A stretch of DNA of 64,000 bases from contig NZ_CP045096.1 of NCBI RefSeq assembly GCF_009184865.1, forward strand, positions 3,596,001 through 3,660,000. Reading direction: 5' to 3'. The DNA is from Streptomyces phaeolivaceus (GTDB taxonomy: Bacteria; Actinomycetota; Actinomycetes; Streptomycetales; Streptomycetaceae). Below the pieces are notes generated by a model, which saw only the letters and a program-made list of their open reading frames with translations, had not been told where the DNA came from and ran no database searches. The position numbers were made by a program, and so were the translations under genes. This document shows, one piece after another, positions 50,800 to 58,960 of the stretch; within the stretch, counting starts at the first letter, position 1; each line of letters starts with the position of its first letter.

Positions 50800-52058
50800 G
50801 GGATCTCCAGGGACAGGACGGTCGGACCGCCGGCCGGGCTGTGGACGGACAGTGTCCCATCGAGCACGGCGAGCCGGTCGGCGAGTCCGGTGAGGCCCGT
50901 GCCCCGCGCGGGGTCGGCGCCGCCCGTGCCGTCGTCGCGCACCTCCACCCGCAGCCGCCCGTCCGTGTACCGGCCGTCGATCCGGGCCCGTTCCGCCCCG
51001 CTGTGCCTGCCGATGTTGGCGAGCGCCTCCCGGACCGCGAAGTACGCGGCGGACTCGACGGGTTCGGCGAACCGGGGGAGGTCCACAGCCACCTCCACGG
51101 GTACGGCGGACCGGTCGGCCGCGTCGGCGAGGGCGTCCGGGAGGCCGTAGTCGGCGAGGACCTGGGGATGGATGCCGTGGATCAACTCCCTCAGTTCGAG
51201 GAGTACTTGGTCGGCCTCCCGATGGGCGGCGGCCAGTAGCTCGGCCAACTCCGGTGGCGCGTCGAGCCGCGCCAGGCCCAGCGTCATGCTCAGGGACACC
51301 AGCCGCTGCTGGGCGCCGTCGTGCAGATCGCGTTCGATGCGGCGCCGCTCCGCCTCGAAGGCCGCGACCAGCCGGGCCCGCGACCGGGTCACCTCCCCCA
51401 ACCGCCGTTCCGTCTCGGCCTCGCTGGGCGCGAGCAGCAGCCGGGCGAGCGCTGCACGGACCCGCGCGTACCGGACGAGGGGCCACAGCAGCGCGAGGAG
51501 GAGGACGACACCGAGGGCCGTGCACAGCAGGGCCTGGCCGTAGGAGTCGATCAGCCAGAGCTTGGCGATCCGCGTGTCGCCACCGGTGCTGCTCGTCGTG
51601 GCCAGCTGCGCGGGCGCCCCGATCAGCGCGCCGGGCATGCCCAACGCCCCGAACAGCACGAGCGCGTCGAGCGGCCACAGCACGAAGCCGAGCAGGAGCG
51701 TGTACGCCAGCTCCCGCCAGGTCGCCCGCTCGGTCAGCCGCAGCCGGGCCCAGGCGGCGAGTCCCGGCTCGGCCGGGGTGATGTGCGGGTCGGGCGGCGG
51801 CGGGGTGCGGGTGAGGGCGCGGGTGAGGTCCAGCCGCCGACGTTCGAGCGCGCCGACGGGGATGCCCGACAGCACGGCCACGGCGAGCAGCGGCAGACCC
51901 ACCAGGAGCGGGGCCAGGGCGAGGCCGGCAGTGCCCAGGACCAGGAGCACCACGAGAAGGGGTGCGCCGACGAGGACACCGCTCAGCAGGTACGCCACCG
52001 CGCGGGGCGTGTCCCGTAGCGCGTCCCGTACCGAGTCCCGTACGACCGTTCGGATCAT
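50784..52058 (-). CDS. NarL-type sensor histidine kinase
   Basis: This 424-residue kinase has an N-terminal sensor with several hydrophobic segments (about 21-66 and 118-150, 174-195), then a HisKA_3 domain with His246 in ERDLHDGAQQRL and a C-terminal ATPase (VREALANIGRHSGA, VRDDGTGGADPARGTGLTGL). It phosphorylates the adjacent regulator. No large external loop is seen, so it may sense the membrane or an internal cue. The start at 52058 is the first clear Met. Confidence 0.92.
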   Translation of the reverse strand: MIRTVVRDSVRDALRDTPRAVAYLLSGVLVGAPLLVVLLVLGTAGLALAPLLVGLPLLAVAVLSGIPVGALERRRLDLTRALTRTPPPPDPHITPAEPGLAAWARLRLTERATWRELAYTLLLGFVLWPLDALVLFGALGMPGALIGAPAQLATTSSTGGDTRIAKLWLIDSYGQALLCTALGVVLLLALLWPLVRYARVRAALARLLLAPSEAETERRLGEVTRSRARLVAAFEAERRRIERDLHDGAQQRLVSLSMTLGLARLDAPPELAELLAAAHREADQVLLELRELIHGIHPQVLADYGLPDALADAADRSAVPVEVAVDLPRFAEPVESAAYFAVREALANIGRHSGAERARIDGRYTDGRLRVEVRDDGTGGADPARGTGLTGLADRLAVLDGTLSVHSPAGGPTVLSLEIPCPQR

Positions 52059-52129
52059 GGGCTCACGGTAGGCGGAGGCGGCGGACGACGGCCATCCGCG
52101 CAGAGGGCGTCCCCGGGGTAGGGCCAGGC

Positions 52130-53776
52130 CTACCCCGTCAGCAACTCCTCCCGCCCCCGCGCCCGGTACTCCGTCACCAGCCGCGCCAGATCCACCGCCG
52201 AGAACCTGCGGTACGCCCATTTCCCGGGCGGGCGCCACCAGACCGGGTCGGGGCAGCGGAAGCCCTCGCGGCGGAGGGCGGCGCGCTGGATCTTGTTGGT
52301 GGCGGTGACGGGCATGGCCGGGACGACGCGGATGAAGCGCGGGGTCATCTTGGTGCCCAGGTCCGGCTGTTCCAGGAGGAACTCGGCGAAGCGGCAGGGG
52401 TCGAAGGTGCCGGCGACGGTCGCCATGACCTGGTCCCCGGCGACCGGGTCGGGCACGGCGTACACGGCGACGGCCTCGGCGCCCTCGTAGCGGGCGAGGA
52501 TGTTCTCGATGACGGCGGCGGCGAGGTTCTCGCTGTCGACGCGGAGGCGGTCGTCGGTGCGGCCCGCGAAGTAGAGGAAGCCGTCCGGGTCCCGGTAGAA
52601 GAGGTCGCCGGTCCAGTACCAGCCGTCGTGGCGGCGGGCGGCGTCCGCCTCCGGGTTGCGCCAGTAGCCCTCGAAGGGGTTGGGGCCGCGGTTGACCAAC
52701 TCCCCTATCGCCTCGGTGCCGTTGAGCAGGCGCCCGTCGTCGGCGAGGAGGGCCGGCGGGCACTCCTCGCGGGTCTCCGGGTCGACCACCGCGAGGTCGT
52801 CGCCGGGTGCCGCCCGCCCGATCGCGCCCGGCGGCGCCCCGGGTGTGCGCTGGATCGCCGCCCCGCCCTCGGAGGAGCCGTACCCCTCCACCAGCCGCAC
52901 CCCGAACCGCTCCTCGAACGCCGCCGCGTCCACCGCCCCCGCCTCCGTGCCGAAGCCCATGCGCAGCGGGTTGTCCCGGTCGTCGGGGCGGGGCTCGGTG
53001 GCGAGGACGTACTGCACGGCCCGGCCGACGTAGGTGAAGTACGTGGCCCGGTACGCCCGTACGTCGTCCAGGAACCCGGAGGCCGAGAACCGGCGCCGCA
53101 GCGCGGTCCCGGCGCCGGCGACCAGGGCGGGGGCCCAGTCGGCGATGACCGCGTTGCCGTGGAACAGCGGCATGCAGACGTAGTGCACATCGTCCCGACG
53201 CACCCCGAAGCGGTCCACCAGTGCCCGCCCGGCCGCCGCCAGCCGCCCCTGGGAGCAGATCGCGGCCTTGGGGGCGCCGGTGGAGCCGGAGGTGAAGTAG
53301 AGCAGGAGGCGGTGGGCGGGGGTGGCCCGGGACGCGTCGGGCACGGCGCCGGCGTACGGGGCGAGGAGGTCGGCGTAGGCCTGAGTGTCCGTCACCAGGA
53401 CGCGGACGTCGGGGAGTTCGAAACCGTCGAGCAGGGGCAGGTGGGTCTGTTCGGTGATCAGGACGGCGCACTCGGTGTGCAGGATGTCGCGGGCCAGTTC
53501 GGGGCCCCGGCGGGTGGGGTTGATCCCGGCGACGGCGGCGCCCGCGAGGGCCGCGGCGCTCAACCACAGGGGGAATTCCGGGGTGTTGTCGAGGAGGACG
53601 CCGATATGGGGTGCGGCGGCCGGTGGCAGGAGGTCGGCGAGCAGGGCCGCGCGGGCGGCGGCTCCGGCGGTGACCTCGTGATGGGTCAGGACCTGTTCCT
53701 CGCACCACAGGCCGGGCCGGTGGTCGTCCCACCGGTCGGCGACGAGCTGTGCGACCGTGCGCCTCGTGGACTGCAT
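52130..53776 (-). CDS. AMP-forming acyl-CoA synthetase
   Basis: This 548-residue adenylate-forming enzyme has the ATP motif LLYFTSGSTGAPKAA (about 158-172), GYGSSEGG, YWTGDLFYRDPDG and the hinge region GRTDDRLRVDSENL. The C-terminal catalytic lysine is in VTATNKIQRAALR. It activates a carboxylic acid, probably a medium- or long-chain fatty acid. It is 71 bp from the kinase gene on the same strand and may form a unit with it. Confidence 0.88.
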   Translation of the reverse strand: MQSTRRTVAQLVADRWDDHRPGLWCEEQVLTHHEVTAGAAARAALLADLLPPAAAPHIGVLLDNTPEFPLWLSAAALAGAAVAGINPTRRGPELARDILHTECAVLITEQTHLPLLDGFELPDVRVLVTDTQAYADLLAPYAGAVPDASRATPAHRLLLYFTSGSTGAPKAAICSQGRLAAAGRALVDRFGVRRDDVHYVCMPLFHGNAVIADWAPALVAGAGTALRRRFSASGFLDDVRAYRATYFTYVGRAVQYVLATEPRPDDRDNPLRMGFGTEAGAVDAAAFEERFGVRLVEGYGSSEGGAAIQRTPGAPPGAIGRAAPGDDLAVVDPETREECPPALLADDGRLLNGTEAIGELVNRGPNPFEGYWRNPEADAARRHDGWYWTGDLFYRDPDGFLYFAGRTDDRLRVDSENLAAAVIENILARYEGAEAVAVYAVPDPVAGDQVMATVAGTFDPCRFAEFLLEQPDLGTKMTPRFIRVVPAMPVTATNKIQRAALRREGFRCPDPVWWRPPGKWAYRRFSAVDLARLVTEYRARGREELLTG

Positions 53777-53816
53777 GTCGGCGCACGGTAGTTGACGTAC
53801 CGTCAGTTGAGGAGGG

Positions 53817-54287
53817 TCACGGCGTCGGGAACGAGGGGTCCGTCGAGAACTGGTGGAAGGTGACCATGAGGAAGACGCAGAACGCGAAGGCCACCCCGAG
53901 GAGGGTCAGGATGCCGACGCCGGCCGCGCCCTGCTTGAACCCCTGGTCGGGGCCGTGCGCCGTGGCCGCCACGGTCGGGCCGTCGGTGTAGTGGACGGTG
54001 ACGAAGTCGCCCTCGACCGTCGTCATCGGCCCGTCCTCCTCCTCGAAGCGGATCGCCCGGCCGTCGTGGGTCGTGAACTCGTACACATGGTGGATCGTGG
54101 TGCGCACGGAGCTGTGGTCGCCCATGCCGTTGCTGACCGTCGTGAACGTCCTCAGGCAGCGCGCCTCGGCGGTCAGCCCGCTGTTCCAGGCCCTCCTGAT
54201 CAGCAGCCAGCGGCTCAGCACCCGGTAGGCCATGAAGCCGATGAATCCCATCATGACGATGGGAATGAGGTAGAAGAAGGCGTCCAT
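53817..54287 (-). CDS. DUF3592 membrane protein
   Basis: This 156-residue protein has an N-terminal transmembrane segment (about 4-22) and a C-terminal one (about 123-145), with a beta-rich middle that includes VYEFTTHDGRAIRFEE and GDFVTVHYTDG, the pattern of DUF3592. It is likely a small membrane or periplasm-facing protein. Function is unknown. A hairpin-free 128-bp gap separates it from the LPMO gene. Confidence 0.8.
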   Translation of the reverse strand: MDAFFYLIPIVMMGFIGFMAYRVLSRWLLIRRAWNSGLTAEARCLRTFTTVSNGMGDHSSVRTTIHHVYEFTTHDGRAIRFEEEDGPMTTVEGDFVTVHYTDGPTVAATAHGPDQGFKQGAAGVGILTLLGVAFAFCVFLMVTFHQFSTDPSFPTP

Positions 54288-54415
54288 GGTGTTCCCCCCG
54301 GGATCCGGCCGCCGCCCTGGTCGGTGGCGTGTGGGGAACGTACCCGCGTGAGGGCCCCGCGCAGCTCAAGAGAGCCTCAGAACTGGCGGGGCCGGGTGGA
54401 GCGATGCCCGGACGG

Positions 54416-55033
54416 TCAGAAGGTGACGTCCGAGCAGGCGTAGAACGCGTTGGTGGTGTCCGCCACCGTCCACACCGCGAGGATCACGTGGTGGCCGCTC
54501 AGCCCGGACGGCAGGCGCCCGGCGTGGGAGAGCGTGGACGGCGGGCGCTGGCCGTTGTAGGGGACGGTGAAGAACGGGGTGAGGTTGAGGTCGGAGCGGG
54601 CCAGGGCGTGGTTCTGGTTCCAGCCCGCCTTGGTGACGTAGTACTTGAAGTCGGTGGTGGCGTGCATGGCGGTGAACTGCCAGCGGAACGTGTGGTTCTG
54701 ACCGCCCGTCACCCTGGTGGTGGGCCAGGCGCCGCCGCCCGGCCTGGTGGACGCGTTGAGCTGGTTGAACCGGCTGTTGCCGCCGGAGCAGAGTTGGCCG
54801 TCAGCCGGCCCTGAGCCCGGGAAGCCCTTCGGGCCCTCCACGCTCTGCGGCTCCCACTGGATCTCGCCGCAGTTGGTGACGGTGCCGTTCTGACAGAGCT
54901 TCTGCCGGCTGACGGGGAGGTCGGTGTAGCCGTGGCCGGAGGCGCCACCACTGGAGAGCACGAGCGCTCCGGTGGTGGCCAGGCCGACCGCGGCCGCGTA
55001 CCACTTGGTCCTGTTCCGCGCGTGATGGCGCAT
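54416..55033 (-). CDS. AA10 lytic polysaccharide monooxygenase (LpmP-like)
   Basis: This 205-residue secreted protein has a signal peptide ending GGASG, so the mature enzyme starts at His34 (HGYTDLPVSRQKLC). With His124 (MHATTDFKYY) this forms the copper histidine brace. Cysteines and the chitin/cellulose-active AA10 pattern (GGQNHTFRWQFTAMH) are present. It oxidatively cleaves crystalline chitin or cellulose-like polymers. It lies near cslA-glxA and a GH6 gene, and homologous loci link such an LPMO to processing of the apical glycan. A DasR-like site stands 33 bp upstream. Confidence 0.88.
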   Translation of the reverse strand: MRHHARNRTKWYAAAVGLATTGALVLSSGGASGHGYTDLPVSRQKLCQNGTVTNCGEIQWEPQSVEGPKGFPGSGPADGQLCSGGNSRFNQLNASTRPGGGAWPTTRVTGGQNHTFRWQFTAMHATTDFKYYVTKAGWNQNHALARSDLNLTPFFTVPYNGQRPPSTLSHAGRLPSGLSGHHVILAVWTVADTTNAFYACSDVTF

Positions 55034-55065
55034 GCTGCCGCTCCCTGGAGTACGTGGGGGTGTTT

Positions 55066-55081
55066 CCAGGTCTAGACCAAG
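55066..55081. promoter_or_regulatory. DasR-like responsive element (dre)
   Basis: CCAGGTCTAGACCAAG matches the consensus ACTGGTCTAGACCACT at 12 of 16 positions, with the whole GGTCTAGACCA core intact. It lies 33 bp upstream of the LPMO ATG. DasR, an N-acetylglucosamine-responsive GntR repressor, controls chitinolytic genes in Streptomyces. Match is by eye only. Confidence 0.6.
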
Positions 55082-55129
55082 TCCCAGATTATGGGTGCGC
55101 GTTGAACATGTCCATACCAATTCCGGGGT

Positions 55130-56275
55130 TCACGACGACACTTCGCGCCGCCCTGTGTAGAACGCCACCGTCAGGTCCTTCACCAGCGCCTTGCGCTCGT
55201 AGTCGTCGAGTTCGACCAGGCCGCGCAGGGTCAGCCGGGTCACCGTGTCCTCGACCGAGTCGACGACGGAGGTGAGCACGGTGTCGCGGTGCTGGGCGTC
55301 GAGCGCGGCGATCCGGCGGCGCTGCATCACGGCGGCCACCTCGGGCGCGTACTCGATCCGGGTCGGCTGGACCGAGAACACCTCCAGCCCGACCGGTGCC
55401 GTGTCCGCCGCCACCAGCCGGGTCAGCGCCTCCCCCACCGCCTCCGTGTTCCGCAGCGTCGCGTCCCTGACCAGCGCGCCCGGCGCCACATCGGCCGGCA
55501 GCCGGGACAGCACCCGGGAGACCGCCGCCTCCACGCACTCACGCAGATACCGCTCGTGGTCCTCGACCCCGAGCAGCGCCCGCGCGGTGTCCCTGACGCG
55601 CCACGCCACGAGGACGACGACCCGCAGCGCGACCCCGTTCGCGTCGACCGCCGCGATCGGCTCGCTCCGCCAGTGCCGCAGCCGTACGTCGACCCGGCGG
55701 CGCAGCACCAGCGGGTTCACCCAGAGCAGTCCGGTACGGCGGACGGTCCCCCGGTACCGCCCGAACAGCCCGAGCACCCAGGCCCGTCCGGTCCGCCCCC
55801 GCGCCAGCCCGCCGAACCCGAACAGCGCCAGGGCGCCCGCTCCGGCGTACGCGGCCCACTGCGCGGGCCCGAGACCGGCACCGGCGTACGCGGTCGGCAG
55901 CCCGAGCGCCCGTACCGCGAGCCCTGGCAACGCCCCGGCCCACCACGAGGTGAGCACACATCCGGCCACCCCGCACGCCCCGCCGAGCACCCCCACCACC
56001 CCGGGCACCACCCGCGCCGGGCACTCGACCAGTTCGGGGTCGATCTCGACGGTGGGGCGCGGCTTCGCGGCCGCGAGCCCCTGCCGTACGCGCGGCTGTT
56101 CACCGGTGCCCCGCCGCCGGCCCACGACGGCGGGGGCGACCGGCACGGCCACGGGCACGGGGTCGTCCCGGAACAGCAGATGGACGGGGATCTCGGTGGT
56201 GGTCTCGTTCTGGATGAGCCGGGCGGGCCGCGCGGCCCCCTCGGGCTCCGGTGTGGATGAAGTGGTCGTACTCAT
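55130..56275 (-). CDS. SPFH/Band 7 membrane protein
   Basis: This 381-residue protein has a cytoplasmic N-terminus, two hydrophobic segments (about 95-120 and 133-155) and an SPFH domain (from about 190: GLLWVNPLVLRRRVDVRLRHW, VALRVVVLVAWRVRDT). The C-terminal part contains RIEYAPEVAAVMQRRRIAALDAQHRDTVL, typical of stomatin-like proteins. Such proteins organise membrane microdomains. ATG 56275 has GGAGGCACG upstream. Its position in the cslA neighbourhood suggests a role near the hyphal tip, by context only. Confidence 0.85.
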   Translation of the reverse strand: MSTTTSSTPEPEGAARPARLIQNETTTEIPVHLLFRDDPVPVAVPVAPAVVGRRRGTGEQPRVRQGLAAAKPRPTVEIDPELVECPARVVPGVVGVLGGACGVAGCVLTSWWAGALPGLAVRALGLPTAYAGAGLGPAQWAAYAGAGALALFGFGGLARGRTGRAWVLGLFGRYRGTVRRTGLLWVNPLVLRRRVDVRLRHWRSEPIAAVDANGVALRVVVLVAWRVRDTARALLGVEDHERYLRECVEAAVSRVLSRLPADVAPGALVRDATLRNTEAVGEALTRLVAADTAPVGLEVFSVQPTRIEYAPEVAAVMQRRRIAALDAQHRDTVLTSVVDSVEDTVTRLTLRGLVELDDYERKALVKDLTVAFYTGRREVSS

Positions 56276-56315
56276 ACGTGCCTCCATGCCTCCGCGCAGG
56301 AAGAGCCGTGGTGAG

Positions 56316-56526
56316 AGTGGTCGAGGGTGGGGATGGGGGGTGGGGATGGGGGGTGGGGGTGAGGGGTGGGGGTGAGGGGTGGGGGTGAGGGGTGGGGGTG
56401 AGGGGTCGCTCTGGTTCCGGAGCGGGTGCGGGTGCGGATGCGAGTGCGGGTGCGGGTGCGGGTGCGGGTGCGGGTGCGAGTACGGGTGCGGGTGCGAGTG
56501 CGGGTGCGGGTGCGAGTGCGGGTTGG
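56316..56526. repeat. G-rich minisatellites between SPFH and hydrolase genes
   Basis: Two arrays fill this gap. About four copies of a 13-bp unit (GGGTGGGGGTGAG) with related GGGGATGGG units lie at about 56330-56405. About 17 copies of a hexamer, GCGGGT (with GCGAGT, GCGGAT variants), lie at about 56421-56525. Runs of three or more G on one strand could form G-quadruplexes. The second array ends 9 bp from the stop of the hydrolase gene. No coding frame is credible. Confidence 0.85.
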
Positions 56527-56534
56527 TGCCGGTG

Positions 56535-58295
56535 TCAGGCGAACAGGCGTCGCCAGGTCTCCGGGCCCGGATAGCCGTCCGCCGCGCCGCCGCGCCACCC
56601 CTGGGCGCGCTGGAACGCCTCCACGTTCCGCCGGTCCGACTCGCCCCAGCGGGACCCCGGCCCCGAGGCGTAGTACTTGCCGAACCCCTTCTCGACCAGC
56701 CGCTTCCCGAGCTGCGTGACATACGGGTTGTCCGCGCCCGGCCGGAACATGCCGCGCCCGGGATAGCCGAGAACGCCGTGCGAGGCGGGCGTCCCGGGGG
56801 GCACCGAAGCCCTGGGCGGCGTGGGCGACGTGGCCTTCCCGGCTCCGGCCGGGCGTGGTGGATCGGCCGGACGGGACGAACCGGCCGGGCGCGACGAACC
56901 GACCGGCCGAGGGAGATCAGCCGGACGGGAGGCACCGGCCGGACGCACTGGCTCCGCCGGACGTACTGGCTCCGCCGGACGCGCCGGATCCGCCGGACGC
57001 GATGGATCCACCGGGCCGGACGGTCCCGTCAGGCCCGACGCGCCGATCGGACCGTACGTCCCCGGCTTCCCCGGCGGTCGGTGCATCGCCGGTGGCTTGG
57101 GGTCGGCCGGCTTCCCCCGGGGGCCCGGGTTCCCGGCCGGCGGGATGTCCTTGCCCCGGCCGCTGACCAGATAGGACCAGGTCAGCGGGCCCGGAATGCC
57201 GTCCGCGAAACGGCCCGACCAGCCCTGGGCCCGCTGGAACGCCCGGGTGGCCCGGCGGTCGGCGTCCGACCAGACCGGCCCCGGCCCGCCGGTGTAGAAG
57301 CGGGCCCCGCCGCGCCGCACCAGCATCTGCCCCAGCCGGGTGACGTACGTGTTGCGCGCCCCGGTCCCGAAGGCCTCGGTGCCCGGGAAGCGGTCGCCGG
57401 CGGCCGGCCCGGCGGCCCCCTTCGCCCCCGGCCGCTCCGACGGGACGGCGGGGACACCGGAGCCGTCGGAGCCGCCGTCGCCGCCCGAGGCGTCCGTGCC
57501 CCCGGAGGCGTCCGGCTCACCGTCCGGCCGGCCCGCGTCGTCGTCGACGAGCCCCTTGTAGCGGTACGGCACATAGCGGGTCGCGTTGTCCCAGTACCCG
57601 TACGGGGTGGCCTGCCGGCGGGCGTACGGACGGGCCGACTCGTAGGCGAAGTAGTGGGTCTCCGCGTGGTCGGTCCAGCCGCCGAAAATGACGACGTGCG
57701 AGCCTTTCTGCGGGTCCTTCGGATTGTGGAAGAGGAGCATGTCACCGGGGGCGAGGCGGTCCTTCGTAATCCGCTGGGCGAACTTTTCGAGGCTGCCCGT
57801 CCATTCGTTTCCGGGAAGATTCCAGGCCATCGAGACGAACCCCGAGCAGTCCTGCCGATAACCGTCGGACCAGTACTCGCGCATGCTGTACGGCACCCCG
57901 GCCGCGATCCATGCCTTGGCCCGTCCGATGATCTCCGCGCGGGTGGTGAGCGGGATCCGCGCCTCCTTCAGCGGCTTCCCCCCGCCCACCGGGCGCCCCC
58001 CGGGACCGTGCAGCGGCGCCTTCTTCCCCTGCGGGGTGTCCGGCCCGTCACCTGCGGGAACGGCACCGGGGGCGGCCGGGCCGTGGGCCGCCGCGACCGC
58101 CGGTACGACATGGCCGGCGCCGAGAGCGGCACCGGCGGCGGTGGCCACGACGAGGGCGCTCGTCGCGGTTCTGACAGCCGGGTGACCCAGATGGGCGTAC
58201 CGGGCCGAATACGGCATGACCCGCCGCCAGTGAACACAACCGGGGCATTCGCAGTCGCCCCCCGGATCGATCTCCTCGAATACCGGAGTCTCCAT
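56535..58295 (-). CDS. NlpC/P60-like hydrolase with two peptidoglycan-binding domains
   Basis: This 586-residue protein has a short cytoplasmic Cys-rich start (DCECPGCVHWRR), a transmembrane segment (about 42-70), and an NlpC/P60-like catalytic domain with Cys150 (YRQDCSGFVSM) and His200 (KGSHVVIF). A linker and a peptidoglycan-binding domain follow (about 357-430). A ~90-residue linker of RPAD/RPAE/RPAG repeats then leads to a second such domain at the C-terminus (about 520-586). It probably cuts cell-wall peptides. ATG 58295 lies after a clear divergent region. Its place beside cslA suggests wall remodelling at the tip. Confidence 0.85.
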   Translation of the reverse strand: METPVFEEIDPGGDCECPGCVHWRRVMPYSARYAHLGHPAVRTATSALVVATAAGAALGAGHVVPAVAAAHGPAAPGAVPAGDGPDTPQGKKAPLHGPGGRPVGGGKPLKEARIPLTTRAEIIGRAKAWIAAGVPYSMREYWSDGYRQDCSGFVSMAWNLPGNEWTGSLEKFAQRITKDRLAPGDMLLFHNPKDPQKGSHVVIFGGWTDHAETHYFAYESARPYARRQATPYGYWDNATRYVPYRYKGLVDDDAGRPDGEPDASGGTDASGGDGGSDGSGVPAVPSERPGAKGAAGPAAGDRFPGTEAFGTGARNTYVTRLGQMLVRRGGARFYTGGPGPVWSDADRRATRAFQRAQGWSGRFADGIPGPLTWSYLVSGRGKDIPPAGNPGPRGKPADPKPPAMHRPPGKPGTYGPIGASGLTGPSGPVDPSRPADPARPAEPVRPAEPVRPAGASRPADLPRPVGSSRPAGSSRPADPPRPAGAGKATSPTPPRASVPPGTPASHGVLGYPGRGMFRPGADNPYVTQLGKRLVEKGFGKYYASGPGSRWGESDRRNVEAFQRAQGWRGGAADGYPGPETWRRLFA

Positions 58296-58514
58296 GCGAT
58301 TCCCCTCGCGAACCGACCGAAGAATTCCACGCTTCTGCACGCCCGCCAGTTTCTCAACCGCCGTCCCATGTCGCATGCTGACGGTCCAAATGATGTACAC
58401 GCGGCGCACGACCGCGGACCGCGCCCGCGACCCGGGCCCCCGGCCGGTCCCCGGTCCCCGGTCCCCGCTCCGTGGTCGGGAGCACCCCCGCCCCTCCGGT
58501 AAAGTTCTTCTCGC

Positions 58515-58588
58515 GCGCCGCTAGCTCAGTTGGTTAGAGCAGCTGACTCTTAATCAGCGGGTCCGGGGTTCGAGTCCCTGGCGGCGCA
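58515..58588 (+). tRNA. tRNA-Lys(CTT), copy 3
   Basis: This is the same 74-base sequence as at 31702 and 50012. It lies between the hydrolase gene and cslA, on the plus strand. A possible -10 element (TAAAGT) precedes it. Confidence 0.96.
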
Positions 58589-58592
58589 CCAC

Positions 58593-58635
58593 CGGAGAGG
58601 CCCCTCGCGGGAGTGAATCGCGAGGGGCCTCTCCG
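58593..58635 (+). terminator. Terminator after tRNA-Lys 3
   Basis: Perfect 16-bp arms (GGAGAGGCCCCTCGCG, 58594-58609, with complement 58619-58634) extend by one C-G pair. The loop is 9 bases. It stops read-through from the tRNA into the long cslA leader. Confidence 0.88.
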
Positions 58636-58960
58636 CATGTGGCGATATGCGGAGATGCCCCAATGACGGCGTATGACCGGTAAACACCGCGTTTCGCATC
58701 TTGCGATCAAGCTTCGCACCGTAGAACCCTGGGCCGTAAGAGACTGCGGATACATGGCAGTTTGGGGGCTTTGGGCGTTCTTCAGGAACAAAAGATGCCG
58801 AGGGGGCATCAATGCAACCGGATGGCCGTCGTCCCGTGTCCTCATGGTGTAGATCACATGGTGACGATGACCCACTGATGCGTCCGTAACGGTCGAGGGG
58901 GACCGAATCGGATGGAATACCGACGAACACACACTCGACGTGTGTGCGGGGGGATGACTC
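58636..58960 (+). promoter_or_regulatory. Long leader/promoter region of cslA
   Basis: This 325-bp region has lower GC than its surroundings and no credible gene. Just before the start a 7-bp stem CACACAC/GTGTGTG (58928-58946) lies next to the GGGGGG ribosome site, so it could limit access to it. No clear sigma-70-type promoter is evident by eye. Confidence 0.4.

Noticed and set aside
56330..56526. G-rich arrays as coding repeats (a 97-codon Arg/Val repeat frame)
   Set aside because: No ribosome site, no family, and the frame is a by-product of the hexamer repeat.
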